From Flammeovirgaceae bacterium (lineage in GTDB: Bacteria; Bacteroidota; Bacteroidia; Cytophagales; MED-G16): a DNA stretch of 9,613 nt. Of the stretch, positions 1-6,683 are shown piece by piece (the stretch's first letter is position 1; each line of letters starts with the position of its first letter). The stretch is taken from positions 3,072-12,684 of the forward strand of contig NZYP01000062.1 in assembly GCA_002702205.1 (NCBI GenBank), given 5' to 3'. The notes beneath the pieces were generated by a model. That model was not told the origin of the DNA, made no database searches, and saw nothing but the letters and a program-made list of their open reading frames with translations. A program made the translations under genes and the position numbers.

Positions 1-297
1 GGGAATGGGACAGGTTATTCGGTTAAAGCATTATCAAATGTAGGAACTACCGATTTGATTAGTACATGGAACCACTTTATATTCATGAAAAATGGAAATA
101 ATTACAAGATGTACCTCAACAAAAATGAGATATATTCTGAAGACCTTAATAATACATCCTTGTCGGGAGTTGGAGCTCAATTAATGATGGGTAGAGACCT
201 CTCAGGAAATTTTTTCAAGGGTAGGATGGATGAGTTGTATGTGATCGGGGATACGGTCTCAAATGATGATGTGTTAAAACTTTATTATGGTGTTTCT
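1..297 (+). other. LamG-like (concanavalin A-type jelly-roll) domain, partial
   Basis: Residues 1-99 of the open frame show the end of a LamG/jelly-roll lectin fold: ISTWNHFIFMKNG followed by KMYLNKNEIY (the usual 'W-H-V-A ... Y-V-N-G' strand pair), then GRDLSGNFFKGRMDELYVI and the closing SNDDVLKLYYG helix. The N-terminal strands are outside the window. The domain runs without a linker into the second half of a cadherin-like repeat (TTLVNAPDDGDLTDF...). Such domains usually bind carbohydrate or extracellular ligands; the ligand here is unknown. Confidence 0.75.
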
Positions 298-3200
298 ACA
301 ACTCTTGTAAATGCACCTGATGACGGAGATCTTACCGATTTTAATGTTGATGGTTCATTCACATACGTACACAGCGGAAAAGACGGGGATTTTGAAGATA
401 ATTTTATCTACGAGTTATCTGACGGTGAGTGCGGTGAACTTGGAAAAGTTACTATAATAATTAATCCTGTTAACGACTGTCCAATAGGCGTTGACGATAC
501 CTTAAATGTTGATGAGGGTGGGACTGTTACTTTTGATGCACCTGGTCTACTTACAAATGATACCGATGAAGAGGGAGATACATTAAAAGCTTTTAAGTTA
601 ATTGACCCTCTCTATGGAATTGTGACTATAAGTGAGGACGGTAAGATAGAGTATATCCACGATGACTCTGAGACAACACTCGACTCACTAAAATATCTAG
701 TGAAGGATTCAACATGTCAGGATACAGCTACTGTTTACATAACAATTAACCCAATACCTGACTGCCCTGTGGTTGTAGATGATGTCTACTATGTTACAGA
801 GGGAGACACTCTAAATGTTGATTCTTGCTTTACCCAAGTCTTAAATCCTGGTTCAAACAATGAAAATTGGGCTATAAATGAGCCTAATAGTGCAGGTGAT
901 GAAAATATAGGAGAAATATATCCTGACGGTACTTGGAATGATGAGAAAGAGACAACTTTAAATCAATCTTATTTAATGGAAGTTAATAAATTGATTACCT
1001 CAAAATCTGGATATAAATATATTGGACAGTATGACGGTCATTCTTATTTCACTTCAAATGTACCTTTTCTCTGGTATGATGCAAAAGCAGATGCAGAATC
1101 AAATGGAGGATACTTGGCAATGCTTAAGACTAAGGAAGAGAACGACACGGTTGCTGCAATGATTTCTAGTGGGAATTATCATTTCGGTTTATATCAAGAT
1201 GTTGCAGATAAATACTTTGCTGAGCCTAAGGGAGGATGGAAATGGGTAGATGGCACCTATTTATACGACACAGGTGACTCTAGAACCTTATGTGGTGTCC
1301 TACTAAATGATGACGACGGAGGTGGAGATACCTTGTTTGTTAATAACTGGACACTACCTGATAATGGAAGTTTAGATAATAATGAAATCAAGTATGACGG
1401 TAAATTTACTTATTATCATGACGGAAGTCAGCTTGGAGACACGATAGAATATAAGATCGAAAGTGAATTATGTGAAAGTGATAGTTGGGGTAGGATAATA
1501 ATTATTCCAATTAATGTCAATGACTGTCCTGTTGCAAGGAGAGATACTTTCTACATAGATGAGGGAGCTACACTGGACACACTCGGCATTCTTTTAAATG
1601 ACACTGATGTTGATGGAGATAACCTTAGGGCTGAGAAAGATACCATTAGTTCAGGCTACGAGAATCATGGTATAACACAGGTTTTTCCTAATGGAAGATT
1701 ACTTTATCAGCACGACGGATCAGAGACATCCTTGGATAGTATAAGCTATAAGGCTATTGACCCTTCAGGTTGTGAGGTGCCTTCAAAAGTAATAATTATT
1801 ATAAACAGAGTAAACGACATACCGGTTGGGGTTGACGATAGTTACTCTGTCTTTGAGGGAGATACTTTAGTTGTAGATGAGCTCAATGGAATACTTTCTA
1901 ACGACTCTGATGCTGATTCTCTAAGTGTGTTGAAGGTACTTATAATTAAAAATGTTCCTGTAGGAACTTTGGATATAAACGAAGACGGCTCATTTACTTA
2001 TATACACGATGGATCTGACAAACCTAACGAAGTTTGTTTCACCTACAGAGCTTATGATGGTGTTGTTGGCCCTCCTCCAGGTTATTCTGAAGAGACAGAG
2101 GTCTGCATAACAATATTAAATAGGGTGCCGCTCTGTGATGGTGAGGATTTCTACATTTTAGAAAACGAAACTTTAACTACAGACTTTACAAATGGAGTCC
2201 TTTCTAATTGTACAGACCCTGATCCGCTAGATGTCCTTACTGTGATATTGGATACACCACCACCTAATGGTGCATTTGTTTTAAATGACGACGGAACCTT
2301 TACCTATGATCACGACTGCTCGGACGATCCAGACGAGATCTTCTTTACTTATTTTGTTACCGATGGAGAAGATACAACAAAAGTTAGTGACACAACTAGA
2401 ATTTTTATAGAGAATGAATGTCCTGTAGGAAATGACGACCTTTACTCTGGTGTAGACGAGGGTGGAATACTAAACATTGGTCCTTTTGATGGAGTCCTAT
2501 CAAATGATACCGATCAGAATTCATGTGACATACTTCAAATCAAACCACTTGATCCTCCTTCATTTGGTAGTGTTGTTCTTAACTCGGACGGATCTTTTGA
2601 TTATACTCATGACGACAGTGAAAACTTTGAAGATCAGTTTACTTACCTTCTTAATGATGGAGAGTGTAATACTTGGGATACAGTTACGGTTACAATTAGG
2701 ATAGATCCTGTACCAGATACGCCTCCTGTCGCTGTAGCAGATGACTATCCATGTTTTGATGAAGGAGGCTTTGTTCAAGCAGTTTTACCTGAAGATGGAG
2801 TTTTATCTAATGATTACGATGATGATCCGGGCCAGACTCTGACAGCAGTATTGGTTGTATACCCACTCCATGGAACTCTAATACTTAACCCTAACGGTAC
2901 ATTTATTTATACCCACGATGGTGGTGAGTCTACCTCTGATTCGTTTACTTACTATGCAGTAGACGATACTGGATTAACAAGTGATACTGTGAGTGTCTCT
3001 TTCTGTATTAACCCAGTAAATGATTGCCCTGTTCCTATTGACGATATATTTACTATTGATGAAGGTGATGTAATTGATTCTACATTAATTTTTAATGATT
3101 TTGATGTTGAGGGTAATGATTTAATTATTAACATAACAGCACCGCCTTCAATTGGTGGATTTAGTTGGAATCAAGATGGCTCGTTCACGTACAGTGCTCC

Positions 3201-3936
3201 TGACGATATTCCTGCACCAGGCCCTGAAATTGTCACTTTTGAGTATCTTCTATCGGATAATGTGGATGGCTTTGCAACCTGTGACTCTACAGCTACTGTT
3301 ACGATAATAGTAAATTACGTTAATGATTGTCCAGTAGTCGGGGATGATTCAATAATAGTTGATGGAAGTACTGCAAATTCAAGGGTAATATCTGTTCTAG
3401 ATAATGACTATGACCCTGACTCCCAGATTGATACAACCAGCGTAAAAATCATATCTGGTCCTGAGTTTGGAGATGCAATTTCTAACATTGACGGAACCAT
3501 AACTTATAACTATGACGAGTCACCTATTCCATTTGATACTATTACTTACAGTGTAAGTGACTACGAAGGTTGTGAGAAGATAGGAAAAGTATATATATAT
3601 ATTGAAAATTTAAGGACTCCTCAGTACCAATTACCAAATTATTTTACTCCAAATGGTGATGACTTTAATGACTTTTTCTTAATTAAATATCAAAATATTC
3701 TAATTGAGGATATGAATTTTGAGGTGAAGATATACGATAGATATCAAAGGTTAGTACATGAATCATTTATCCAGTCATCAGATAAGGTATGGAACGGGAT
3801 GAATATCGACTCTTCTGACTTAGTTAGAACAGATTTCTATTACTATGAAATAACTCCTGTTGAATATTATAACACCCCTTATGTAAGGCGTAGAGATAAA
3901 TTAATAGGTACAGTTTACTTAGAGAAAGAGAGATAA
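1..3936 (+). CDS. Giant T9SS-secreted LamG / C-type lectin / cadherin-like repeat surface protein, 5'-truncated by window edge
   Basis: The frame is open from base 1 (GNGTGYSVKALS...) to the TAA at 3934-3936, giving 1311 residues. The true start and any signal peptide lie upstream; the TTG at 55 is only an internal codon. Domains in order: a LamG-like lectin fold (about 1-99), ten Asp/Asn-rich cadherin-like repeats (about 100-1203), a C-type-lectin segment inside the third repeat (about 277-431), and a CHU_C-type gliding-motility C-terminal domain (about 1204-1311). Repeats carry G-V-L-S-N-D-x-D, D-G-S-F-T-Y-x-H-D and N-P-V-N-D-C-P motifs, which in cadherin/VCBS-like families go with calcium-stabilised beta-sandwiches. 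The terminal domain marks proteins exported by T9SS and attached to or released from the cell surface. A role in adhesion or polysaccharide binding is inferred. The gene converges on the mutL operon and by eye is less AT-rich than it, partly because of its many GAC/GAT codons. Confidence 0.93.
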   Translation, partial: GNGTGYSVKALSNVGTTDLISTWNHFIFMKNGNNYKMYLNKNEIYSEDLNNTSLSGVGAQLMMGRDLSGNFFKGRMDELYVIGDTVSNDDVLKLYYGVSTTLVNAPDDGDLTDFNVDGSFTYVHSGKDGDFEDNFIYELSDGECGELGKVTIIINPVNDCPIGVDDTLNVDEGGTVTFDAPGLLTNDTDEEGDTLKAFKLIDPLYGIVTISEDGKIEYIHDDSETTLDSLKYLVKDSTCQDTATVYITINPIPDCPVVVDDVYYVTEGDTLNVDSCFTQVLNPGSNNENWAINEPNSAGDENIGEIYPDGTWNDEKETTLNQSYLMEVNKLITSKSGYKYIGQYDGHSYFTSNVPFLWYDAKADAESNGGYLAMLKTKEENDTVAAMISSGNYHFGLYQDVADKYFAEPKGGWKWVDGTYLYDTGDSRTLCGVLLNDDDGGGDTLFVNNWTLPDNGSLDNNEIKYDGKFTYYHDGSQLGDTIEYKIESELCESDSWGRIIIIPINVNDCPVARRDTFYIDEGATLDTLGILLNDTDVDGDNLRAEKDTISSGYENHGITQVFPNGRLLYQHDGSETSLDSISYKAIDPSGCEVPSKVIIIINRVNDIPVGVDDSYSVFEGDTLVVDELNGILSNDSDADSLSVLKVLIIKNVPVGTLDINEDGSFTYIHDGSDKPNEVCFTYRAYDGVVGPPPGYSEETEVCITILNRVPLCDGEDFYILENETLTTDFTNGVLSNCTDPDPLDVLTVILDTPPPNGAFVLNDDGTFTYDHDCSDDPDEIFFTYFVTDGEDTTKVSDTTRIFIENECPVGNDDLYSGVDEGGILNIGPFDGVLSNDTDQNSCDILQIKPLDPPSFGSVVLNSDGSFDYTHDDSENFEDQFTYLLNDGECNTWDTVTVTIRIDPVPDTPPVAVADDYPCFDEGGFVQAVLPEDGVLSNDYDDDPGQTLTAVLVVYPLHGTLILNPNGTFIYTHDGGESTSDSFTYYAVDDTGLTSDTVSVSFCINPVNDCPVPIDDIFTIDEGDVIDSTLIFNDFDVEGNDLIINITAPPSIGGFSWNQDGSFTYSAPDDIPAPGPEIVTFEYLLSDNVDGFATCDSTATVTIIVNYVNDCPVVGDDSIIVDGSTANSRVISVLDNDYDPDSQIDTTSVKIISGPEFGDAISNIDGTITYNYDESPIPFDTITYSVSDYEGCEKIGKVYIYIENLRTPQYQLPNYFTPNGDDFNDFFLIKYQNILIEDMNFEVKIYDRYQRLVHESFIQSSDKVWNGMNIDSSDLVRTDFYYYEITPVEYYNTPYVRRRDKLIGTVYLEKER
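298..3609 (+). repeat. Array of ten cadherin-like protein repeats (first incomplete)
   Basis: Protein-level repeats of about 94-102 residues, with boundaries set at the recurring (N-D)-C-P-V-x-x-D-D junction: 298-477 (second half only), 478-762, 763-1524 (carrying the lectin insertion), 1525-1818, 1819-2124, 2125-2418, 2419-2718, 2719-3024, 3025-3327 and 3328-3609. Each complete unit runs C-P-V-x-x-D-D, E-G-D-T-L, G-V-L-S-N-D-x-D, P-x-x-G, D-G-S-F-T-Y-x-H-D, then F-T-Y...D-G and V-T-I-x-I-N. The copies have diverged at DNA level and I see no long exact repeats, so this is an old array and not a recent amplification. Boundaries are good to a few codons. Confidence 0.85.
829..1293 (+). other. 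C-type-lectin-like segment inserted in a cadherin-like repeat, halves in permuted order
   Basis: Residues 277-431 interrupt the third repeat between ...EGDTLNVDSC and GVLLNDDDGGGDTL. The first part (about 277-333) resembles the C-terminal half of a C-type lectin: NWAINEPN (W290, E294-P295-N296), GTWND (W312, N313, D314) and YLMEV (324-328). The second part (about 337-431) resembles the N-terminal half: GQYDGHSYF, WYDAKADAESNGGYLAML (from W358) and EPKGGWKWVDGT (408-419). In ordinary C-type lectins the GGYLA and WKWVDG half comes first. In that family EPN and WND form the calcium/sugar site, EPN being the mannose-type variant. Both are present, so sugar binding is possible if the domain folds. 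Confidence 0.7.
3610..3933 (+). other. CHU_C / gliding-motility-associated C-terminal domain (T9SS type-B sorting signal)
   Basis: Residues 1204-1311 contain the family's landmarks in order: LPNYFTPNGDDFNDFF (usual form 'iPNaFTPNgDGvND'), VKIYDRYQRLVHE (usual 'v.iynRwGqlvf'), WNGMNID, FYYYEI and the closing GTVYL. In Bacteroidota this domain routes proteins through the type IX secretion system by the type-B signal. It lies directly at the C-terminus, as required, and is complete, so the protein is predicted to be exported to or beyond the outer membrane. Confidence 0.92.
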
Positions 3937-3947
3937 TCTCTTATCTC
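3930..3947. terminator. Possible weak bidirectional terminator between convergent genes
   Basis: A perfect 7-bp inverted repeat, GAGATAA-tctc-TTATCTC, with a 4-base loop spans the end of the giant gene and the end of the DUF2891 gene. The TAA stop of each gene is part of its own arm. The stem has only two G-C pairs and no clear U-tract follows on either side, so it is at best a weak intrinsic terminator or 3'-end stabiliser. There is no other space between the two genes for one. Confidence 0.3.
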
Positions 3948-5026
3948 AAGAAGTTATAAAGAGCAAAAGTTGCTAGCCAATGTTCTCCACCATAACCACT
4001 TTCAAACATGATATCATACCCTTTTTTTGAGTGTACATCAGATATCTCTAGAAGAAAGTTTTTGTCAGACTTATTATTTAATTTATTTGCAATGTCTTTA
4101 AGTGTCCAAGCCCTGTGAAACATAAGCCCTATTAAATGACCAATTCCTGGATCTTTAGGGTCTAACACAATAGGTGGGTTTATAATATTATTAAATTCAG
4201 GTTCTCTTAAAGAAGGTATGAATTTTTTGAACCATTGATTAAATTCTTTTCTTTCTAGAATGCTTGACATTAGTGCTGCCTCCGCAAGACAGGGTGAGAG
4301 GAAGTCTGTTCCAGATGGCTCGTAGTTAACCGGACAGTTAGTGTCAGGTGTAAAGTTTTTAATACTATAATCTTTTATTTTATTGTATAGTTTTATGTCA
4401 TTAGCTATTGATGCGTATTCAATCATTAGTGAAAATGAGAAAGCAGTATTTGCATGAGTACCAGGTCTAAGAGGAGTTGAAAGTTTATCAAGAAATGCAA
4501 TTGTTCTTTCACTTAGTAACTCTACAAGAGGCTTTAGATTAGATGCCCACTCTTGGGCATTTACATTATCCCAGTCTAATAGTTCTGAGTATAGTTTCAT
4601 CAACCATGCCCAACCATAAGTCCTCTCAAATCCTTTTGCAAATTCATTTTGAAAAAATTCATATTCCTTGTTAAGGTTCTCTTCAGTAAGATTAATTTTT
4701 AATTTTTTTAAAATTATTTCTTTCTCGGGAATACTTGGAAAGTCTTTAATAACCTTCACCATTGCCCAATGACCATGGACTGCAGAGTGCCAGTCCCAGC
4801 AGCCATAAAATGAGGGAGTAATCTCGTAGTGTGGCCTTACCCAATCTTCCCCATCAAATCTGAAGCCAATCTTATAAGGGAATTTCTTATCAACACAGTC
4901 TATAGATAAATCTATGAGCTTTCTTGCCTTAGATTGATCTATATTAATTGTTTCATATTTAACTTCTTGATTTTGGTTTGTGCATCCTGCCAAAAAAAGC
5001 AAAAAAATTAGATGGCTGAACTTCAT
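3941..5026 (-). CDS. DUF2891 family lipoprotein
   Basis: 361 residues. An N-terminal signal peptide ends in a lipobox (LFLAGC, acylated Cys15). The body matches the DUF2891 family by several signature blocks: SFYGCWDWHSAVHGHW (72-87), ERTYGWAWL (134-142), RPGTHANTAF (187-196), EPSGTDFLSPCLAEA (236-250) and GGEHWLATFA (346-355). The many conserved Trp, His and Glu residues suggest a helical enzyme-like fold with a polar pocket, but no biochemical activity is known to me. The residues just after Cys15 (TNQNQ) lack the acidic stretch associated with Bacteroidota surface-lipoprotein export, so a periplasm-facing location is more likely. It is last in the operon, its ATG overlapping the TGA of the rhomboid gene (ATGA). 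Family call is confident; function is unknown. Confidence 0.92.
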   Translation of the reverse strand: MKFSHLIFLLFLAGCTNQNQEVKYETINIDQSKARKLIDLSIDCVDKKFPYKIGFRFDGEDWVRPHYEITPSFYGCWDWHSAVHGHWAMVKVIKDFPSIPEKEIILKKLKINLTEENLNKEYEFFQNEFAKGFERTYGWAWLMKLYSELLDWDNVNAQEWASNLKPLVELLSERTIAFLDKLSTPLRPGTHANTAFSFSLMIEYASIANDIKLYNKIKDYSIKNFTPDTNCPVNYEPSGTDFLSPCLAEAALMSSILERKEFNQWFKKFIPSLREPEFNNIINPPIVLDPKDPGIGHLIGLMFHRAWTLKDIANKLNNKSDKNFLLEISDVHSKKGYDIMFESGYGGEHWLATFALYNFLR

Positions 5027-5901
5027 TGTTTTTTACTTGCATTGAATAACCTCTCCTTCTCTTTTTCTGTGAGACTAGAGTAACCACTCTCTGATATTTT
5101 ATCTAATATCTTATCTACCTCGTCTTGGGAAGTTTCAAAGGAAGACTTCTTTTCATCTTTCTCTTCATATCTTTTTGATTCTTTTCTTTTCTTTTTATTA
5201 TTAAATAAATTAATAATATTAATTACTCCTTCACCTATATTAACTCCATTTTGTAATTGCCTTATAAAAATATAACCAATAAATGCACCGCCAAGGTGTG
5301 CTATTTCTCCACCCGCATTACTTCCAGCAACATCAAAAAAAGAAAGAAGAACATAGAAAAGTGCTATGTATTTAATTCTTACAGGTCCTATAAGAAGTAG
5401 GTAGAATGTGTAATTTGGCATTAGTGTTGCAGAACCTACTACAACGCTAAATACACCAGCTGACGCACCAAGCATTAGAGAGTCAGATACTCTTTCTCCG
5501 TAGTATGGGACTATATTGTAAGTAGCCATGTAAAATAAACCACCTATTATTCCTCCAAGTATATAGAGAGATATAAGTGCATTATTTCCAATATTATCAC
5601 TAATTATTTTTCCAAACCAGTAGAGAAAAAGCATGTTCCATAATATGTGCATAAAGTTCATGTGCAGAAAGAAATAAGATATAATTGACCAAGGCTGAAG
5701 GATAAAAGTGCCTAGAGAAGCAGGTAACATTAGTTTATTAACAAATAATGTAAAAAAGGAAGAGAGACCAGAGAGTGTTAATATAACTTGAATGAAACTG
5801 ATGCTAACAAATACAACTATATTTATAATGATAATCTTGACAAGACCATTATCTTTTTTTTTCCAAGCGTTTTTTATATCCTCAATAATAAAGTTTGCCA
5901 T
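5023..5901 (-). CDS. Rhomboid family intramembrane serine protease with C-terminal DUF6576-like tail
   Basis: 292 residues with about six membrane segments (near 21-43, 80-98, 108-128, 143-160, 164-190 and 200-214). Rhomboid landmarks are present: HMNFMHILWN gives H80-x4-H85-x3-N89, the spacing of GlpG H145/H150/N154. The catalytic Ser is S147 in GASA and the catalytic His is H202 in AHLGG. The nucleophile motif is GASA, where the neighbouring paralogue has the more common GASG. After the last membrane segment comes a highly charged cytosolic tail (about 234-292) ending in DKILDKISESGYSSLTEKEK, which I recognise as the DUF6576-type motif seen on Bacteroidota rhomboids. Start: the ATG lies 2 bases after the upstream rhomboid's TAG. 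It probably cleaves single-pass membrane proteins; substrates are unknown. Confidence 0.93.
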   Translation of the reverse strand: MANFIIEDIKNAWKKKDNGLVKIIIINIVVFVSISFIQVILTLSGLSSFFTLFVNKLMLPASLGTFILQPWSIISYFFLHMNFMHILWNMLFLYWFGKIISDNIGNNALISLYILGGIIGGLFYMATYNIVPYYGERVSDSLMLGASAGVFSVVVGSATLMPNYTFYLLLIGPVRIKYIALFYVLLSFFDVAGSNAGGEIAHLGGAFIGYIFIRQLQNGVNIGEGVINIINLFNNKKKRKESKRYEEKDEKKSSFETSQDEVDKILDKISESGYSSLTEKEKERLFNASKKQ

Positions 5902-5903
5902 AT

Positions 5904-6683
5904 CTAGTAATAAGTTCCGTATTTATTTTTCCAATATCTCAGTATTATATATCCTATTAACATTCCTCCTAAGTGAGCTAAATGTGCTACATTATCACCA
6001 GGCATTCTATTAAATTCACTCCATATCTCATATAATCCATATCCTAGAACAAGATATTTAGCTTTGATAGGAAAAGGAAAGAAAAGCATATATAATTCCA
6101 TATTAGGAAACAGCATTGCAAAAGCTAATAAAATTCCAAAGACAGCTCCAGAAGCACCAACCATTGGGATATTACTTTTACTTTCTAGTATACTCCTAGC
6201 TATACTTATACTTTCATCTTTGTACTGGGATGAATTTGGATTATTTGAATAAGAGTTGATAAAATCGTATAGCTGATTATAATATTCTTTTGATTCATCA
6301 AGTACCAACTTCCTGAATGCGTCTGGAGATGGTTGACTTGTATACCTTATCACCTTATTCTCTAGTGTGAAGTTCTCAACAAAATTTACACCTGAATATA
6401 AAATTCCTGCACCTACTCCAGTGATCAAATAGTATATAAAAAACTTTCTTGATCCCCAAACCTTTTCAAGTATTGGTGCAAACACTAAAACAGCGAACAT
6501 ATTACTGAAAATATGAGCAAATCCAGCGTGAATCCACATGTATGTCAGAAACTGATATGGTTTAAAGTCCTGAGATAAGATATACCTTAACCCAAATTCC
6601 TCTATTATGTAACCGCTTGTTAATATGAATATTACTCCATTAATAATTAGTATATTTTTTGCGGCAGGTGTAAGGTTAAACAT
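5904..6683 (-). CDS. Rhomboid family intramembrane serine protease
   Basis: 259 residues. The rhomboid core is clear: WIHAGFAHIFSNM gives H52, H57 and N61 with GlpG-like spacing, GASG carries the catalytic S178 in its membrane helix, and AHLAHLGG supplies the catalytic H237 (H234 lies one turn before it). Membrane segments lie near 9-27, 53-72, 81-99, 173-192, about 200-221 and 233-250. A hydrophilic insertion of about 70 residues (roughly 103-172, rich in Ser, Asn, Tyr and charged residues) separates the third and fourth segments, longer than the corresponding loop in GlpG. The ATG overlaps the mutL stop by one base (TAATG). It is paralogous to the next gene in the operon but lacks that protein's charged C-terminal tail. 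Substrates are unknown; the tandem pair may divide or share targets. Confidence 0.93.
   Translation of the reverse strand: MFNLTPAAKNILIINGVIFILTSGYIIEEFGLRYILSQDFKPYQFLTYMWIHAGFAHIFSNMFAVLVFAPILEKVWGSRKFFIYYLITGVGAGILYSGVNFVENFTLENKVIRYTSQPSPDAFRKLVLDESKEYYNQLYDFINSYSNNPNSSQYKDESISIARSILESKSNIPMVGASGAVFGILLAFAMLFPNMELYMLFFPFPIKAKYLVLGYGLYEIWSEFNRMPGDNVAHLAHLGGMLIGYIILRYWKNKYGTYY

Noticed and set aside
2477..3134. Short open frames of 60-75 codons overlapping the repeat array on both strands
   Set aside because: They lie wholly within the giant gene, have no family features and no start context.
3588..3604. TATATATATAT run as a promoter or simple repeat
   Set aside because: It is in frame and encodes V-Y-I-Y-I-E, the last strand of the final repeat; no gene starts nearby.
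298..3609. DNA tandem repeat or CRISPR-like periodicity in the giant gene
   Set aside because: The period of about 290 bases is that of the protein repeats. The copies differ throughout at DNA level and no short identical repeats with spacers are present.
298..3609. Disulphide staples linking each repeat (Cys near the end of one, Cys-Pro starting the next)
   Set aside because: The pairing holds for several junctions, but the repeats ending at 1818, 2418, 2718 and 3024 lack one partner, so no consistent rule emerges.
55..3936. TTG at 55 as the start of the giant gene
   Set aside because: The frame is open to base 1 and the residues before it continue the LamG fold. The start lies outside the window.
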